A stretch of 64,000 nt of DNA. It comes from Latrodectus hesperus. Lineage: Eukaryota; Arthropoda; Arachnida; Araneae; Theridiidae. The stretch lies in the NCBI GenBank assembly GCA_037975125.1, contig JAJQOW010000022.1:850501-914500 (forward strand), written 5' to 3'. The translations under genes were made by a program, and so were the position numbers. The notes under the pieces were generated by a model that saw nothing but the letters and a program-made list of their open reading frames with translations, had not been told where the DNA came from and searched no databases. Of the stretch, positions 14,030-27,160 are shown piece after piece; position 1 is the first letter of the stretch, and each line of letters starts with the position of its first letter.

Positions 14030-16015
14030 ATGAATGTAAATTATTATTTACAGTAAATTAAATAATAATGTGTAATATCGACACGAGCTCATAAAATATC
14101 ACTGCAAGAGCAATTACTCAGAAAACATTGGTGACATTTCGCTTGGTTCCTACATTGCCAAAGTAAAATTCCTGAAATAACTCCAAAGGGAAAAAAAGAA
14201 AAGACAGATAAAAAAAATTCCCCATTTCATTGTGTACTTCTTTTTATTTCAATCTGGAATCGCTCTAGAAACGGTCATAGACCGATTGAACTTTTCCCTT
14301 TTATATATATATCTCTATACTCGTTTCCCCTAGAGAGGGAAAAAAGTTTTCTTTTTTTCAATTTCGATTCTCTTTCTCTCTTTTCAGGAACTCAAAATTT
14401 ATACTCCAGAAATTTACCGACTCATTTTTCCAAAGGTTAAAAGTAGGGAAAAAAGGTAGGGGAAAAAAGTTCTCTGTATTTCAACTTTGTGTGCGAGTTC
14501 TTATCTGCAGTGCTACTGATACTAAAGAGGCATCAGTCCAACCTCTTTTTTTTCTCCTCTATTTTTTTCCCTTCGATGATCCTCTTCACGAAAGAAAATG
14601 AGGAACTGGAAAAAATACTCGAGAAAAAGTTGGTTTTTAAGGATAAAGAACAAATATGAGGAAGTAAAGGAATGACTTCTAAAGGCTCATCGAAAGATCA
14701 CACCACTTTCGCAAATGGCAAAGAAATAGTTCCCAATCTATTTTCTTGTACGATATTCTACTAGAAATTTCTGATACTTATTCTTGTTTACTAGCAAATA
14801 ATGAAAATATCCGGCAACGAAAGTCTTTCGTTTAAATGAAGAAAATAACGACTGAGTTAGAAAAAATATTTTTTCAGAAATCAATTTAAAGTTATTTTTA
14901 TAAACACACTGATGAATATATAGCTTTGTACGTAATAATTCTTTAATTGTATTTTGAAACTAAATTATGTTTAAAATTTATTTTTCATCCTCAATATTTA
15001 ATTCTAATGGCTATACTTTGTTAATGACAAGCATTAATTTAAAAAATTTAGATTTTCTGGGAGATTATTTGAAGTAATTTCCGTATTTATTCCCACTTTC
15101 ATATATTAAAGTATAATTGTTTTTTCTTCTAACCTTAATTCTTACTAAACTTCATTATAATTAACATTTTATTCTAACAAAATTTGGATGATGTGTAAAC
15201 TCAATAAACCATGTAACATTTCATTGATTATTTTTTTACAAACTTAATATTATAAATCTTAGCTGTTACATCGAATGATATTTTTGGTGTAAAATTACGC
15301 TGAACAGAATTTTGTCTCAACAATGGATAGCTGCAATCAAAAAGATTTTCTCTGCAGTTTTAATAACATCAAATGTAGTCATCTCATAATCTTGGCGCAA
15401 CATCCTGGCGAATATTCGTTATCCTGATGTCAGTTAAATGGCGTGATTATCAAATATGGTAATAAGGAAACCATTTTTAATAGAAAAACATGCACGCATT
15501 TAAATATCTAAAGAAAAATATTTTGAATTAGAATTACAAATATAAATAAATTGTTGGCTTCAAACAGAATTATCTGTTAAATTTCGGACATCTTTTTTTA
15601 AATTTGAATTAATTATCGACCAAAGGTGATAAGTAATTTCAATAAGTATGAAATTGGAAACGGAGTAACTTCAAGGGGATTTTGATGAGTAACGCATTTG
15701 ACATAATTTGGATGTGAAAAAATTTCTAAACGTTGCTTCCAACTCTGTTTTCATATTGCAACGTATAAACATGTAAAAATACAAACCGAGAAAGCATACA
15801 TTTTTTATATAAACCATAATAATAGTTACCGTTAGTTTAATATGAAAAGTAATATTAATTATGAAAAATATTGCTTAGACGAGAAATTAAAAATTTCTCT
15901 ATTATGATTTCCTATTTATTTAATTAAAAAATTTAAATTTTTATTCTTCAGCCGTCAATCCAAAAATTTTATTGCGGTGAATATGCTACACACTAGAGAC
16001 ATCGGAACACATAAC

Positions 16016-16019
<4 letters not shown>
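14030..16019. other. AT-rich background
   Basis: No gene seen. A purine/pyrimidine-rich island around 14170-14720 has many short A- and T-runs but no family resemblance. Confidence 0.5.
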
Positions 16020-17416
<1,397 letters not shown>

Positions 17417-17449
17417 ATATATAGATATATATATATATGTATATATATA

Positions 17450-17490
17450 TAAATGCAAAGTTAGATATATAACCAAAAGCACAATATATG

Positions 17491-17582
<92 letters not shown>

Positions 17583-17627
17583 ATATACATATATTGTGCT
17601 ATTGGTTATATATCTAACTTTGCATTT

Positions 17628-17628
<1 letters not shown>
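17450..17628. repeat. 45-bp-arm inverted repeat around a (TA)n core
   Basis: Left arm 17450-17494 (starting TAAATGCAAAGTTAGATATA) and right arm 17584-17628 are reverse complements with one visible mismatch (CCAAAAGCAC versus GTGCTATTGG). The core is TA repeat, and further TA repeat lies outside both arms. It would fold into a long stem. Candidate foldback or MITE-like element. Confidence 0.85.
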
Positions 17629-17680
<52 letters not shown>

Positions 17681-17685
17681 GAAGC

Positions 17686-17762
17686 CTTAAAGTAAAATAA
17701 ACACTATCAGAGGTCCATGTACCTAACCCTGAAAGGGATTTACCAGATTTGATGGACCCACT
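17686..17762 (+). mobile_element. Detached 5' leader of SINE family B
   Basis: It matches the first ~75 bp of the full-length family B copy at 38921 (AGAGGTCCATGTACCTAACC, then TTTGATGGACCCAC) and stops where the tRNA-like head would begin. A separate B copy starts 180 bp downstream at its head. Confidence 0.75.
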
Positions 17763-17940
17763 GGAGAGAAAGGAAAATAACGTTGTTGAGGAACACAGTA
17801 CATACAAAACAATACAATAAATACGCTTGCAATCATATGGAGACACTGGAAATTATTTCTTTTACACAATAAAGAGAACTTGTAAAGTATACTATTTAAC
17901 AAATTGAATTGCAATTGAGAGTTAACATGTGGATAATAAG

Positions 17941-18319
17941 GCCGGGGTAACCAAGTGGTTTTTGCATTGGCCTTCCATCCAAAATAGCGGGGTTTGATAC
18001 CGAGTGCCACCTTAGACCCACCAAGTACATGCAATATACGTGCTCATTAAATTGTGGAATCGAAAGTCCTCTTATAGGTCGTTGAGCAGTTACCATGGGT
18101 GTAATAGTCTGGAGAAAATTTCACTTCATTTCAGATACATGTCAAAATTGAGGGAGTGGATCCTCTGGTGGTGCCATCTATCGGAGGAGCTCAGAGCAAA
18201 ATCGTACTTTTACTTTCGTGGTGCTCTGGTTAAGCGAAAGACGCACCCTACTGACTTAAATTCGCATAGCCAGCGGCATAGCACATTTGGCTTGTCCAAA
18301 TGTCATAAGTAACAACAAC
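17941..18319 (+). mobile_element. SINE family B
   Basis: The head GGTAACCAAGTGGTTTTTGC resembles a tRNA box A region and GGGGTTTGATACC a box B region. The body holds ACCCACCAAGTACATG and GGTGGTGCCATCTATCGG. Tail 1 follows (AGAGCAAAATCGTACTTTTAC ... GGCTTGTCCAAATGTCATAA) and ends in AACAACAAC. The tail is the one also found on SINE A. No clear target-site duplication. Confidence 0.88.
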
Positions 18320-19020
18320 TGTATATGTATATATAGCAATTTTTTCATTTTTTATTCTTTTCTTCTGTAGGTATATGACAACACGAATTCTAACTCGAAT
18401 CGAATCGATTCTAACTTCGAATCGATTATAATAAAGACATGTTACTCTCAGATATAATACTTATTGTATTTTTTCCCAATTAAAAATAATTTTAACTTAT
18501 AGAGGTAAAGAATATTTTACCAAAGTTCGTGAAATATTGGTTTTTAAGAGAAGCATTTGAGTGAAAATCAATTGTAAATTTCAAGCATCTAAGAAAAAAC
18601 TTTTTGCGCTTTTCTCTAACTTTTTAGTCTAGAAATAACAAATTTACAAGAATTCAAAAACTCTCAAAAATATGTTTACATTTTCATAACACTGACGCGA
18701 ATAATACCAAAAAATAATATTGCTTATTGACTATTTCACTCTTTTTCGTTTGAGAGCAATGAAACCTATATTTAAGCTGAGAACGCCAAACTCAGCTGAA
18801 AGTCAATCCTTACAAAAGCGGTACATGTCTTCAGCCTCTTCGCAGCGCTTGCTCTGCTAAATCACGACGTCACCCGAGAAATGTGACTTTAAGAAGCTAG
18901 AAATAAAATTCCTTAGAAGCATTTTAAAATTTATTTCTGAAAAATTATAAATAAAATCAATTTTATTATTCCTGAAAAATTAGAGAAGAATGTATACTTA
19001 AAAAGCGATTTAAAATATTA
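18320..19020. other. AT-rich background
   Basis: No gene seen. Around 18385-18430 there is a cluster of repeated TCGAATCGATT words, a short local repeat. Confidence 0.5.
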
Positions 19021-19023
19021 AGG

Positions 19024-19294
19024 TTTGTTGTTGTTGTCTTGTGCCAGCTAGGCTGGCAACATGGGGTGCGCTGCTCCACTTTTCCAACTGAATCATATTT
19101 TAGTGTAGAGTCCGAATTCCTCAGTACACACATGCTATAGGTACCCGTTTATAGGGTAGGCAACCATTCACACCTCATTCATACAAGAAAAAGGAGAGAT
19201 AGAGAGAGAAAGTACATCCATGCCCGAACCGGGATTCGAAGCCAGGACCTCCTCATTCACAGTCAGCCACGATGACCACTAGACAAGTTGGGCG
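19024..19294 (-). mobile_element. SINE family A with tail 2
   Basis: The minus strand starts GCCGCCCAACTTGTCTAGTG with a mutated box B (CTTCGAATCCCGG), then the family A body. Tail 2 follows (GAGGAATTCGGACTCTACAC, a GCCAGC...GCTGGC stem) and AAC repeats, seen here as leading TTGTTGTTG. Confidence 0.9.
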
Positions 19295-19776
19295 GCCTAA
19301 AAGTTTGTTATAATATAAATTAATGTGAAAATGAATAAAATAAAAAAAAACAGAAAAATGATTTTGAAGAGAATACTTTAAAGAAAGAGAGCATTGAATA
19401 TTTTTATGAATTTTGAATTTTGTATATAATACTTTTTATTAAGAAATACTTAGTGATAAGCATTGTTTACTGAAAATTAAAATTTGTAAAAATATTTAAT
19501 GTTTTACTAAAAATATTTGTATTTAATAACATACTATTTGATGGATCGAAAGCAATAAATGTCTCTCTCTAGCAAAATGTTTTAAATAATATACATTACC
19601 ATTTTTCATAAAATAAACTTTATACAAACACATGCTTTGTGACGTTGGCTGGCATGAAAATTCATAATCTGTTATTCCGAATTATAACTAAAAATATTTA
19701 AGATTCTTATATAAAATTATATAAATACTTCAAATTAGAATCATATTGTAGTGTTGAAAATATATTTTTTGAAGCA

Positions 19777-19852
<76 letters not shown>

Positions 19853-20439
19853 TAATTTAGTATTTCTGATTTTTTCTGAAAAACAATAGTCTTAGAGTTA
19901 TGTTTTAAGTAAAATTTTGCAGCTAAAATGAATTAACTATCTCTAATTTTGATAAATTGAATATGATAGGTGTTCTCAAATATTTTCAAATAGGAAACTC
20001 AGAATTTTTCAATTTTTATAAAAAAAAATGGTAAAATAAATGAAAAACAATGTTTCACATTTTGCTTTATAAAATTTATAGTGTTTAGCAGAGTTTTAAT
20101 TTGAGCTATGAACATATTGCAAAAATTAAAGATTGCTTAGAATTTTCACAAATTTCCGTCATTTAACTAGCTATGGCTTGAACAAATGTCTGCTAACTAA
20201 ATCCACGCATCAATAGAGTTATTTATTATTAAATATTAATTTAATTATATTTTCGAATTGAGATAAACACCAAATCATCAATATTCATTTTTGACTAGTT
20301 AATATTTTTTCAATTAAGTTTTTGTGATACGCAATTAACAGTAAATATTTTATTTAGAATACAATTTGACACCGATTGTAGATTGCCTAGTTTCCTAAGG
20401 CCATTGTAAGACATTTAAAATTCACACGTGATTGCTTTA
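19295..20439. other. AT-rich background with TA tract
   Basis: No gene seen. A (TA)n microsatellite occupies 19778-19847. Confidence 0.6.
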
Positions 20440-20440
20440 A

Positions 20441-20478
20441 GACTTTTCATGGATAGTGGATACTATCCATGAAAAGTC
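20441..20478. repeat. Perfect 17-bp-stem hairpin, 4-nt loop
   Basis: Arms 20441-20457 (GACTTTTCATGGATAGT) and 20462-20478 are exact reverse complements separated by GGAT. It sits at the 3' end of SINE F copy 1. Copy 2 has only one arm, so the palindrome arose by an inverted duplication of the SINE end. Confidence 0.88.
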
Positions 20479-20533
20479 GTTTTGCTGCAAGGAAGAAAAC
20501 CATGAAAACTTCCAAACACCCATCCTGATAGAC

Positions 20534-20718
20534 TGGTTTGGTTTGATTTGTTTTGTCACTCAACGGTCATTTTTTGCACACGAGGGCTAATTAGACCGGT
20601 ACCTACGGTTTAAAGTGGATTCCGAACCACTACAAACATCCATGCCCAAGGTGGGATTCGAACCCACGAACTGTTGAACCGAACGCAAGAGCACTAACCA
20701 TTCGGCTGCCAGCTCGGC
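20534..20718 (-). mobile_element. SINE family D inside SINE F
   Basis: The minus strand opens GGCCGAGCTGGCAGCCGAAT with box A-like GGTTAGTGCTC and box B GGGTTCGAATCCCACC, then GGGCATGGATGTTTGTAGTG and a body ending in CAAAC-rich repeats. A perfect 14-bp target-site duplication, CCATCCTGATAGAC, lies at 20520-20533 and 20719-20732. This is a full-length, well-preserved copy. Confidence 0.93.
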
Positions 20719-20934
20719 CCATCCTGATAGACGTGCATGTAAAAGCGCAACATACATCTTGTATTGTTCAACTGTGGTGGAATCGAGCTCAGGACCTTTT
20801 ACTTTAAAGAGTATTTTCCTACTGATAGGACACGGTGTGCCCCTTGTAATACATATTTTGACACAGCAAAGTGGACTCTGTGCTGTAGAAAAAGTTTTGT
20901 AAAGTGCCTTACATCCACATCGTAATTTGTTTTT

Positions 20935-21110
20935 TGGGGGGAATTTTCGTAGATAGTGGGCCGTATTCGTTGATCGCAAGGGAGAAAACCTGGAAAATTC
21001 CAAAGCAGCGATTCGATAGATGCGTACGAATGTAAGACTTTTCTTAAATCGAATCAGGACTTTATGTTAGAAAGAGAGCTGTTCTACTACTAAGCCATAT
21101 TTATCCATGT
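20935..21110 (-). mobile_element. SINE family F copy 2
   Basis: The minus strand starts ATGGCTTAGTAGTAGAACAG (box A-like), then AAGTCCTGATTCGATTT (box B-like). The body continues CATCTATCGAATCGCTGC and GGTTTTCTCCCTTGCGATC, parallel to copy 1. Moderately diverged. Confidence 0.55.
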
Positions 21111-23531
21111 AAAATTTACAATATCGGTATTTTTATGCAGCAAATGCTTTGGTATTTTATGTATTTTAGAGCCTTATTTTTGGTATTTTTTACACATTAA
21201 ATTTTGTCGCCATACATTGCAACTTTTATAGTAGATCATCTTTTATTGGGAGATTTTAATAAGAATCTCTAACACTATCTGTGACATTAAGATCCTCATA
21301 TTTGTAAAATGTTTTTAAGGAATATTAAATTCAATTTTATGCAAAAATCCTTTAATTTTGGAGTAAATGGTTTTAAAACTTATAAAAAAATGTATTTCTG
21401 TATTTTAAAGATATTGACTCATGAAAATACGTCAGCTTTTCTTTTCTTTTTTTTTTCTTTTTTTTTATTAATATCACGATAATGGCTTCAAATTTTTCCT
21501 TCTTACAATCAGGATGAAATTCATTTTTGTTCGAAATTGAAATGTTGTTAAATCCGACATAATCCTAAAACTTTTCGCAGACATTTTCGTTAAAATATCG
21601 TCTGGAGGAGGAAGTGGCGTCAAATTGCAAAGCACTTTCAGATTTTTAAATATGACACGAACAATTTTCTCAACTTTCTTCCCTTCTCCACTCCCTCTTT
21701 GTAAAAGGAGGACATCTTAAATCAAACATTAAGAATTTTTATTTTTATCCACACCTCCGGCAATTTACTCAACCATAGGAGACATTCAGATCTGATCGAA
21801 TTACACCTTTCATTCGAAAGCGTTATTCGAATAAGGAAAATAAAAAAAATAAAAATAGAACGAAACTTCGAGCATGTTTTAAGCGAACGATGTTTCAGAA
21901 TTAAATGGAATGATGTAGAAAGGATTTCTGGAACTTATATATTTTTTTTACCCCTGTTAATATCAAATTATAAATCTTGGCTTTTTGTTTATCTCGTTTC
22001 TTGTTTTTAATGAGATTACTTTTGCGGAGAAATTCGCATTTTGAGATATTCACTTATTTGATTAGAAAAGAAAGGAAAAAGGAAATTTGATTTCTAGCTT
22101 TTGAGTAAGCTAGCTGGTATATGGATCGGCTAAATATAAAAGTATAAAAGGATTTTTAATTAAATTCTTTCATTAAAATATGCAAATAAAAGCGAAAGCA
22201 TTCAAAGTTTAGAAATATTTCAACTATTTTACTTTTATTATTGATTTGTGTGAGGACTGTAATAAATTAATTCTAGTTTAAAAGGAAAGCTTGTCAAAAA
22301 AAACTTTTCTGGTAAAGGAATCTGCGCTGTCAATTGAAATTTATAAAGAATTTGCTTAAATGCTTCATTTTCTAACTTCGATGTTGATTTATAATCAGTG
22401 AGGAATATTCCAAATGCTTGATTATTTTTGTTCTATTAGTTTCGCTGAAGAAAAATAATTATTATTTTTTATTTGAATTCACAGAAACTAACCTATCTTA
22501 ATGGAAAGTGATTTATTCAGTATCGCTTGTAACTTTCATTATTTTAATATGACTTTGATTAATTGAAAAAAAAGAATTAAATGTGATTTTTTTTTCTATT
22601 TTGCTACTTTTAAAAGATGTGGACTGTGAACCTTTTACCCACTATTTATTCATTTAACGCATATTGAATTCAGATAAATTATTAGATTTATTATTTCAAA
22701 AGAAATGTGTCAAAATCATTTATTGAACTTAAAATAAATTAAATTCTTAAAGTTTTTTTTTAAATTATAATTATAAAAAAATTCTCAAATCTTTTAAAAT
22801 GCTTGAATAATTCAAATTTATTAGCCGACAATAAGAGTGTGACTTAAAATAGATTAAAGTATTTTTTTAAATTAATATATCCTTAATTAATTCATTTGTT
22901 TAGATATCAAAAACTAAATTCTAAAAGGTTCAAGTTTTACATAAATGTATAAGAATGTGTTTATGAAAATTGAAATTATAAATTGAACTATACAAATTTC
23001 AAATTTATGTAACCAAATTAATTTCATTTATAAAGAATAGAGTTGTGAAAAAGTTCGAGAATTGATTCTCACAACTTTTGTACCAATTCCTAGAAAATTT
23101 TAAGATTTTGTAAGCAACATCATGTAATAATCGAACACATTTCATAAGATTATACTAGATATTAATTTAACACTAACATTTAATACATCATGTGCTGATA
23201 CTATAAATTTCTTTAAGCTTATAACACCTAATATTAGCATACTATATTATCATTTTATTTAACATACATGCATCCCACACATTTTCATTCTGAAATAAAA
23301 GTAAATTATCAGTTGTCAAATAAAATGGTTGAAAATTATATCTTTTAGAAATACGTAACAATTTTTAAGAAAATGTTTTGTTCTGTACTTAACTGTCATG
23401 ATTTTTAAAGTTTTCAGACATTATAAATTTATCGTAATAAAAGAACACAGAAAGTTTAGTTTCATTGCACTTGAGTATACCTTTGCATTCTACTCTATTT
23501 GACCTTTTTAAAATCGTTCAATACTTTTTTT
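21111..23531. other. AT-rich background
   Basis: No gene recognised. A less AT-rich island near 21600-21900 has no open frame of note. Confidence 0.5.
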
Positions 23532-24131
23532 GGTACTTTTCCATTTCACCGGCGCAAATCTCTTCAAGCGCCAATCAAGTCGCCAATTGGCGACAACACA
23601 CAGTATACACATAACAATTTTTAAATAATGTTGACAACACATAGTATACACAAAAAAAATGTTAATAAATGTTAGCTATAAGAATTTTTTACTTTAGAGG
23701 CATAAACATTTTAGCATCGCAATTTTTTCATAAATCATAAAAAATGTGCATATTTTTATCACGAAGTGTTTGTGATGCATATTTCAAACAATCTTATTTA
23801 TTTATTTTTTTTAATATTTTTTACGTGATTTTGTTACCACTATTATTTTTTAAGATATATTTTTAAAATCCGATTTTTTTGTAGGGAGATTTTATGAAAT
23901 TATTAAATTGGTATACATAACAACATAGCATAAAATTATGAAATGGAAAAAAAAAAGAGTTGAAATAAAGTTGTTGGCGTTATATAGTAAAGTAAAGCGA
24001 AATAAAGTAAAGGGCCGTCACATGTTTTGGAAACGTAGCAGTAAAAGGTTACCAGCGGAATATTCCCTCCAGCGCCGGTTGTATTATTTTTGGCGACTTT
24101 ATCACCTGCGCCGGCGAAATGGAAAAGTACC
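23532..24131. mobile_element. 600-bp element with ~26-bp inverted ends
   Basis: The left end GGTACTTTTCCATTTCACCG and the right end in complement GGTACTTTTCCATTTCGCCG match over about 26 bp, differing at one position. The 8 bases flanking each side are CTTTTTTT and CTTTTTAT, a 7-of-8 match compatible with a hAT-like target duplication but low in complexity. Inside are a perfect palindrome GTCGCCAATTGGCGAC (23579-23594) and a duplicated ACAACACA..GTATACACA segment. No transposase frame. A non-autonomous DNA element is the best reading. Confidence 0.5.
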
Positions 24132-24224
24132 CTTTTTATTTTCAATGGCGTGGCAATTACAAAGAACTATAATACTACTATACTATAATAACTGAAGTCA
24201 GAATGAAAGACCAAAGTCATTGTC

Positions 24225-24905
24225 TTAGGAGTGGTCTTGCCACCCAATACCTCGACTTCTCTGTAGAACGGCAAAAATCCCCACTAAGGGACAAGTGGTC
24301 CCTGTCCATTTCTTCTCCAGAAAAACAAAGTGGGCCTGTAGGATTGACAGAGACACATTTGTGCTGTAAATGCGTGGAAAGAGAGTCATGTCTTGCAGAT
24401 AGGTGACAAGTTGCAACTGTCTTGGTTTGTCAAGAGTGAATATAGGACTTAAATTCCTCCAATTTTTTAGAGATGTGCGAGTCTTAAGATCCTGCTTGGC
24501 ATTAGATTTAAGCAAGTTTTTCAAGAATAGTACAATCCGCCAATAAGAAATGGCTGTATTCAGTTGTTGCAGTAAATCGTCACCTCTTTTCACTAGAAAG
24601 TCCGCTTGTTCATTCCCCTAAAGGCCACAATGACCGAGCACCTATTAGAGAGCAGTTTATTTCCATCTTAAAAAAGAGTTCCCAAAGAATCTTGACATTG
24701 GCATAGTTTGAGTGTTAATGGCTGTTCAACAGATTTAATTGACTGGATGGCTGCCTAAGAATCGGAGAAAATTACTGCCTTTTCAGACTTGAAATGGATA
24801 GATAATAATTGTTTTAAGGCTATACATATTGCCCCTACTTCGCCATCAAAAGAGGTACCAATGTAGCCCACAGTAGCTGTACTTTGTTTTTGTTCAATAC
24901 TTTGT
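24225..24905 (-). pseudogene. Non-LTR retrotransposon RNase H and C-terminal remnant
   Basis: The minus strand from about 24890 translates to GTSFDGEVGAICIALKQL, then KAVIFSDS followed by a stop, then AAIQSIKSVEQP. This is the core of a LINE-type RNase H with the catalytic Asp in FSDS. Further on, GHCGL-stop-GNEQADFLVKRGDD gives the C-terminal RNase H signature (24650-24580). The frame then runs on to 24225, where a shifted frame reads MDRDHLSL, like the end of arthropod RNase H-bearing LINEs. At least two nonsense codons (both probably CAG to TAG) and frame changes are present. No reverse transcriptase part was found upstream. Confidence 0.8.
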
Positions 24906-25411
24906 TTAACACTTCTAATAGCTTATGCTTTTGATTGTATTTTAATTGCTTTTATGGATGCTTATCACTGTAATCAAATGAAGCGTGGAATTATTGGAGT
25001 AAAAATAAATAAATAAAAAGGGCATCGTAAGGAACAGTTTTATCGAAAGTTTTAAATATAAACTGAGAAGATTTAGATCTCAATTCTGTAAGCCATGGCA
25101 AGATTCGTGAGTATGGCTGAATCACCGAAAATCGCCAATTCCGATAAGAAAATCACCTATTTATTAAAATGAAAACAGTCAAAATTAATCAAACATAAGT
25201 CCTCACAAACAAGCATGGCATTTTTCTTTCAGGAATGCAAGCCCCAGAAATTTTATGAGAAATTTAAGCCTTTTAATCTTACCGTAAAAACAATATCATA
25301 GATAAGAAAATCACAAAATATAAACGATTAGTTGTACATTGGCGATAATAGCGGCATCATTTGCATAGCAGTAACGTGAAAAATAAGTAAAAAATCTATG
25401 TTATTATAAAT
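24906..25411. other. AT-rich background
   Basis: No gene or recognised repeat. Confidence 0.5.
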
Positions 25412-26055
25412 CATGGGTTCCCAAACTTTTTCGTGGACCCCTTTCAAAATTTTACTATTACATTTCTACTGTATTCTACTGTATGCTGCTACATTTCTAC
25501 TGTATTCCCAAAACTCCTAAAAAATACCCTAAATTGGGGGTATTAAGAAGAAAAAAAAGTAGCACATTTTCTTTTGTGTCTTATTTATTAAAATAATACT
25601 TGTGGTTATACAAAATTATAAACATTTATTTTTACAAACTATCAACAAATGACAAAAACTCAACAATGAACTCTGAAATGTAAATCGACAGTAAAAAATA
25701 GTTATTGTCGATCTGAAATGTAAATCGACAATAAAAAATCAAAATACTTTTAATGAGACGGATGTACTTGATGAATTGACAGCAAATTATCAATATTTGG
25801 CTTCAGTTTTGTAAGAAGTAATCTCAAATCTTCCCATTCTGTGATGTTCAATCTGCTCCATTTGTTTGTTAATAGGTTGGTATAACGGCACTAAAACTTC
25901 AAAATTTTTGTTCTTTTTTATGAAAACCAAAATATTTTTCGTGGACCCCTACTTACAACTTGTGAACCACTGTTTTCTTTTCACGTCTACGTGGACCCCC
26001 GTGTGGTCTCCTATAGACCCCTGGGGGTCCACCTGGACCACTTTGGGAACCTATG
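25412..26055 (-). mobile_element. hAT-superfamily element with perfect 8-bp target duplication
   Basis: The ends are CATGGGTTCCCAAACTTTTT and, in complement, CATAGGTTCCCAAAGTGGTC. The flanks are identical 8-mers TTATAAAT (25404-25411 and 26056-26063), the hAT hallmark. On the minus strand about 25860-25750 a frame reads NITEWEDLRLLLTKLKPN and ends HQVHPSH-stop, resembling the extreme C-terminus of hAT transposases. The rest of the enzyme is absent, so this is an internally deleted, non-autonomous derivative. Related to 36769-37222. Confidence 0.9.
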
Positions 26056-26063
26056 TTATAAAT

Positions 26064-26925
26064 AATAATAGATTTGATGTAATGAAAAAAAATTAATTAA
26101 AGAAATAATAGAACACTTGCAAAAATTAATTTATTAGTTAATTCCGTATAATTAAAATTTACTAAAAGAATTAACTATATTTAGATATATATGAATTAAT
26201 TTTTGAAGCAAAGATTTAATTTTTAAACTGGTCATATATGGATTTTGGAATTCTGATAAATAGCTGAGACCGATTTCTATAAATCCTATGGAATCATCGA
26301 TGGAACAGCCATTTAAAGAAAATAACAGAAACTAAGAACAAAAGAACATCGGATTTGTAATCTCAAAGAACTTGAAACAAATAAGAAGTTAGCGAATATC
26401 GTAACTCTTGAATCAAGAAACGGAAGCGAAAAGAGAAAGCTTTTTAAAAAATCTGTAATTGGTATCTTCTATGTTCTCTCAGTTTTCTTTATAAAAGAAG
26501 TGAAGATAAGTTTTACTATTGTAAGGTATCGTGTAATCTGTTTTATCTATTTCAATCGATATTTGAGTTTTTCAAATGTTAGTACATAATTTTTTCATCA
26601 AAAACATTTTGTTGCATAAAATATAATTTTCAAAGTATAAATGATTGATTATCTTGTTAAAAAAATAATGCATTTGTGTTATGTTTTCAATATAAGCAAT
26701 TATTTTGAAATTAATTTGAGAATTGTATTAACTATCAATTTCATTCTATATGAAATATTTTTTGCCTGAGGCAAACGTGTTATTCTTAGTTAGTACAAAA
26801 TCAAAAATATTATTTATTAATCTAACAAACAGTTTTTATTTCTTATCAAATTGTGCTACAAGAAAATCAATCATTCATCATCACAGGAAAATCACAAAAC
26901 TTTTTTTAGAAAATATAAAAACAAC
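26064..26925. other. AT-rich background
   Basis: No gene or repeat family recognised. Confidence 0.5.
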
Positions 26926-27160
26926 GGCACAGATGCCTTTACAGGATCCAAATTCTGAATTTTTTTGGCGAGATGACAAACTGTGACGTGCGCGATGACA
27001 TAAATACTTATTTTTGCCAAGATAGAATTTTCTGCATACTTTTTATAGGTCTCCATATCTTTGAAGTAATAAAAACCAGGTTTTCAGATACATAAGAAAA
27101 TCCGCCAAAAAATCACAAAACTCATAATTTAGTCTCCTGGATTATATGGCATCTATGCTC
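26926..27160. mobile_element. GGCACA-family MITE-like element, copy 1
   Basis: The left end GGCACAGATGCC and the right end in complement GAGCATAGATGCCATATAAT give imperfect inverted termini about 235 bp apart. The internal words TTTTTTGGCG, AGTAATAA and AATCCGCCAAAAAATC recur in the copies near 28.05-29.01 kb. Non-coding. No clear target duplication here. Confidence 0.65.

Larger units (their letters stand above)
20440..20850 (-). mobile_element. SINE family F copy 1, split by SINE D
   Basis: Read on the minus strand, a degenerate tRNA-like head (AGGTCCTGAGCTCGATTCCA, box B-like) leads to ACATGCACGTCTATCAGG. After the inserted SINE D it continues GGTTTTCTTCCTTGCAGCAA. The same order occurs in the copy at 20935-21110. 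The 3' end carries an inverted duplication forming a perfect hairpin (20441-20478). Family F is inferred from these two copies only. Confidence 0.55.

Noticed and set aside
18880..18890. Cyclic-AMP response element GACGTCAC near 18865
   Set aside because: A single 8-bp word in 64 kb of background; no promoter context.
20587..21003. 138-codon minus-strand ORF
   Set aside because: It runs through SINE D into SINE F, so the frame is an accident of nested repeats.
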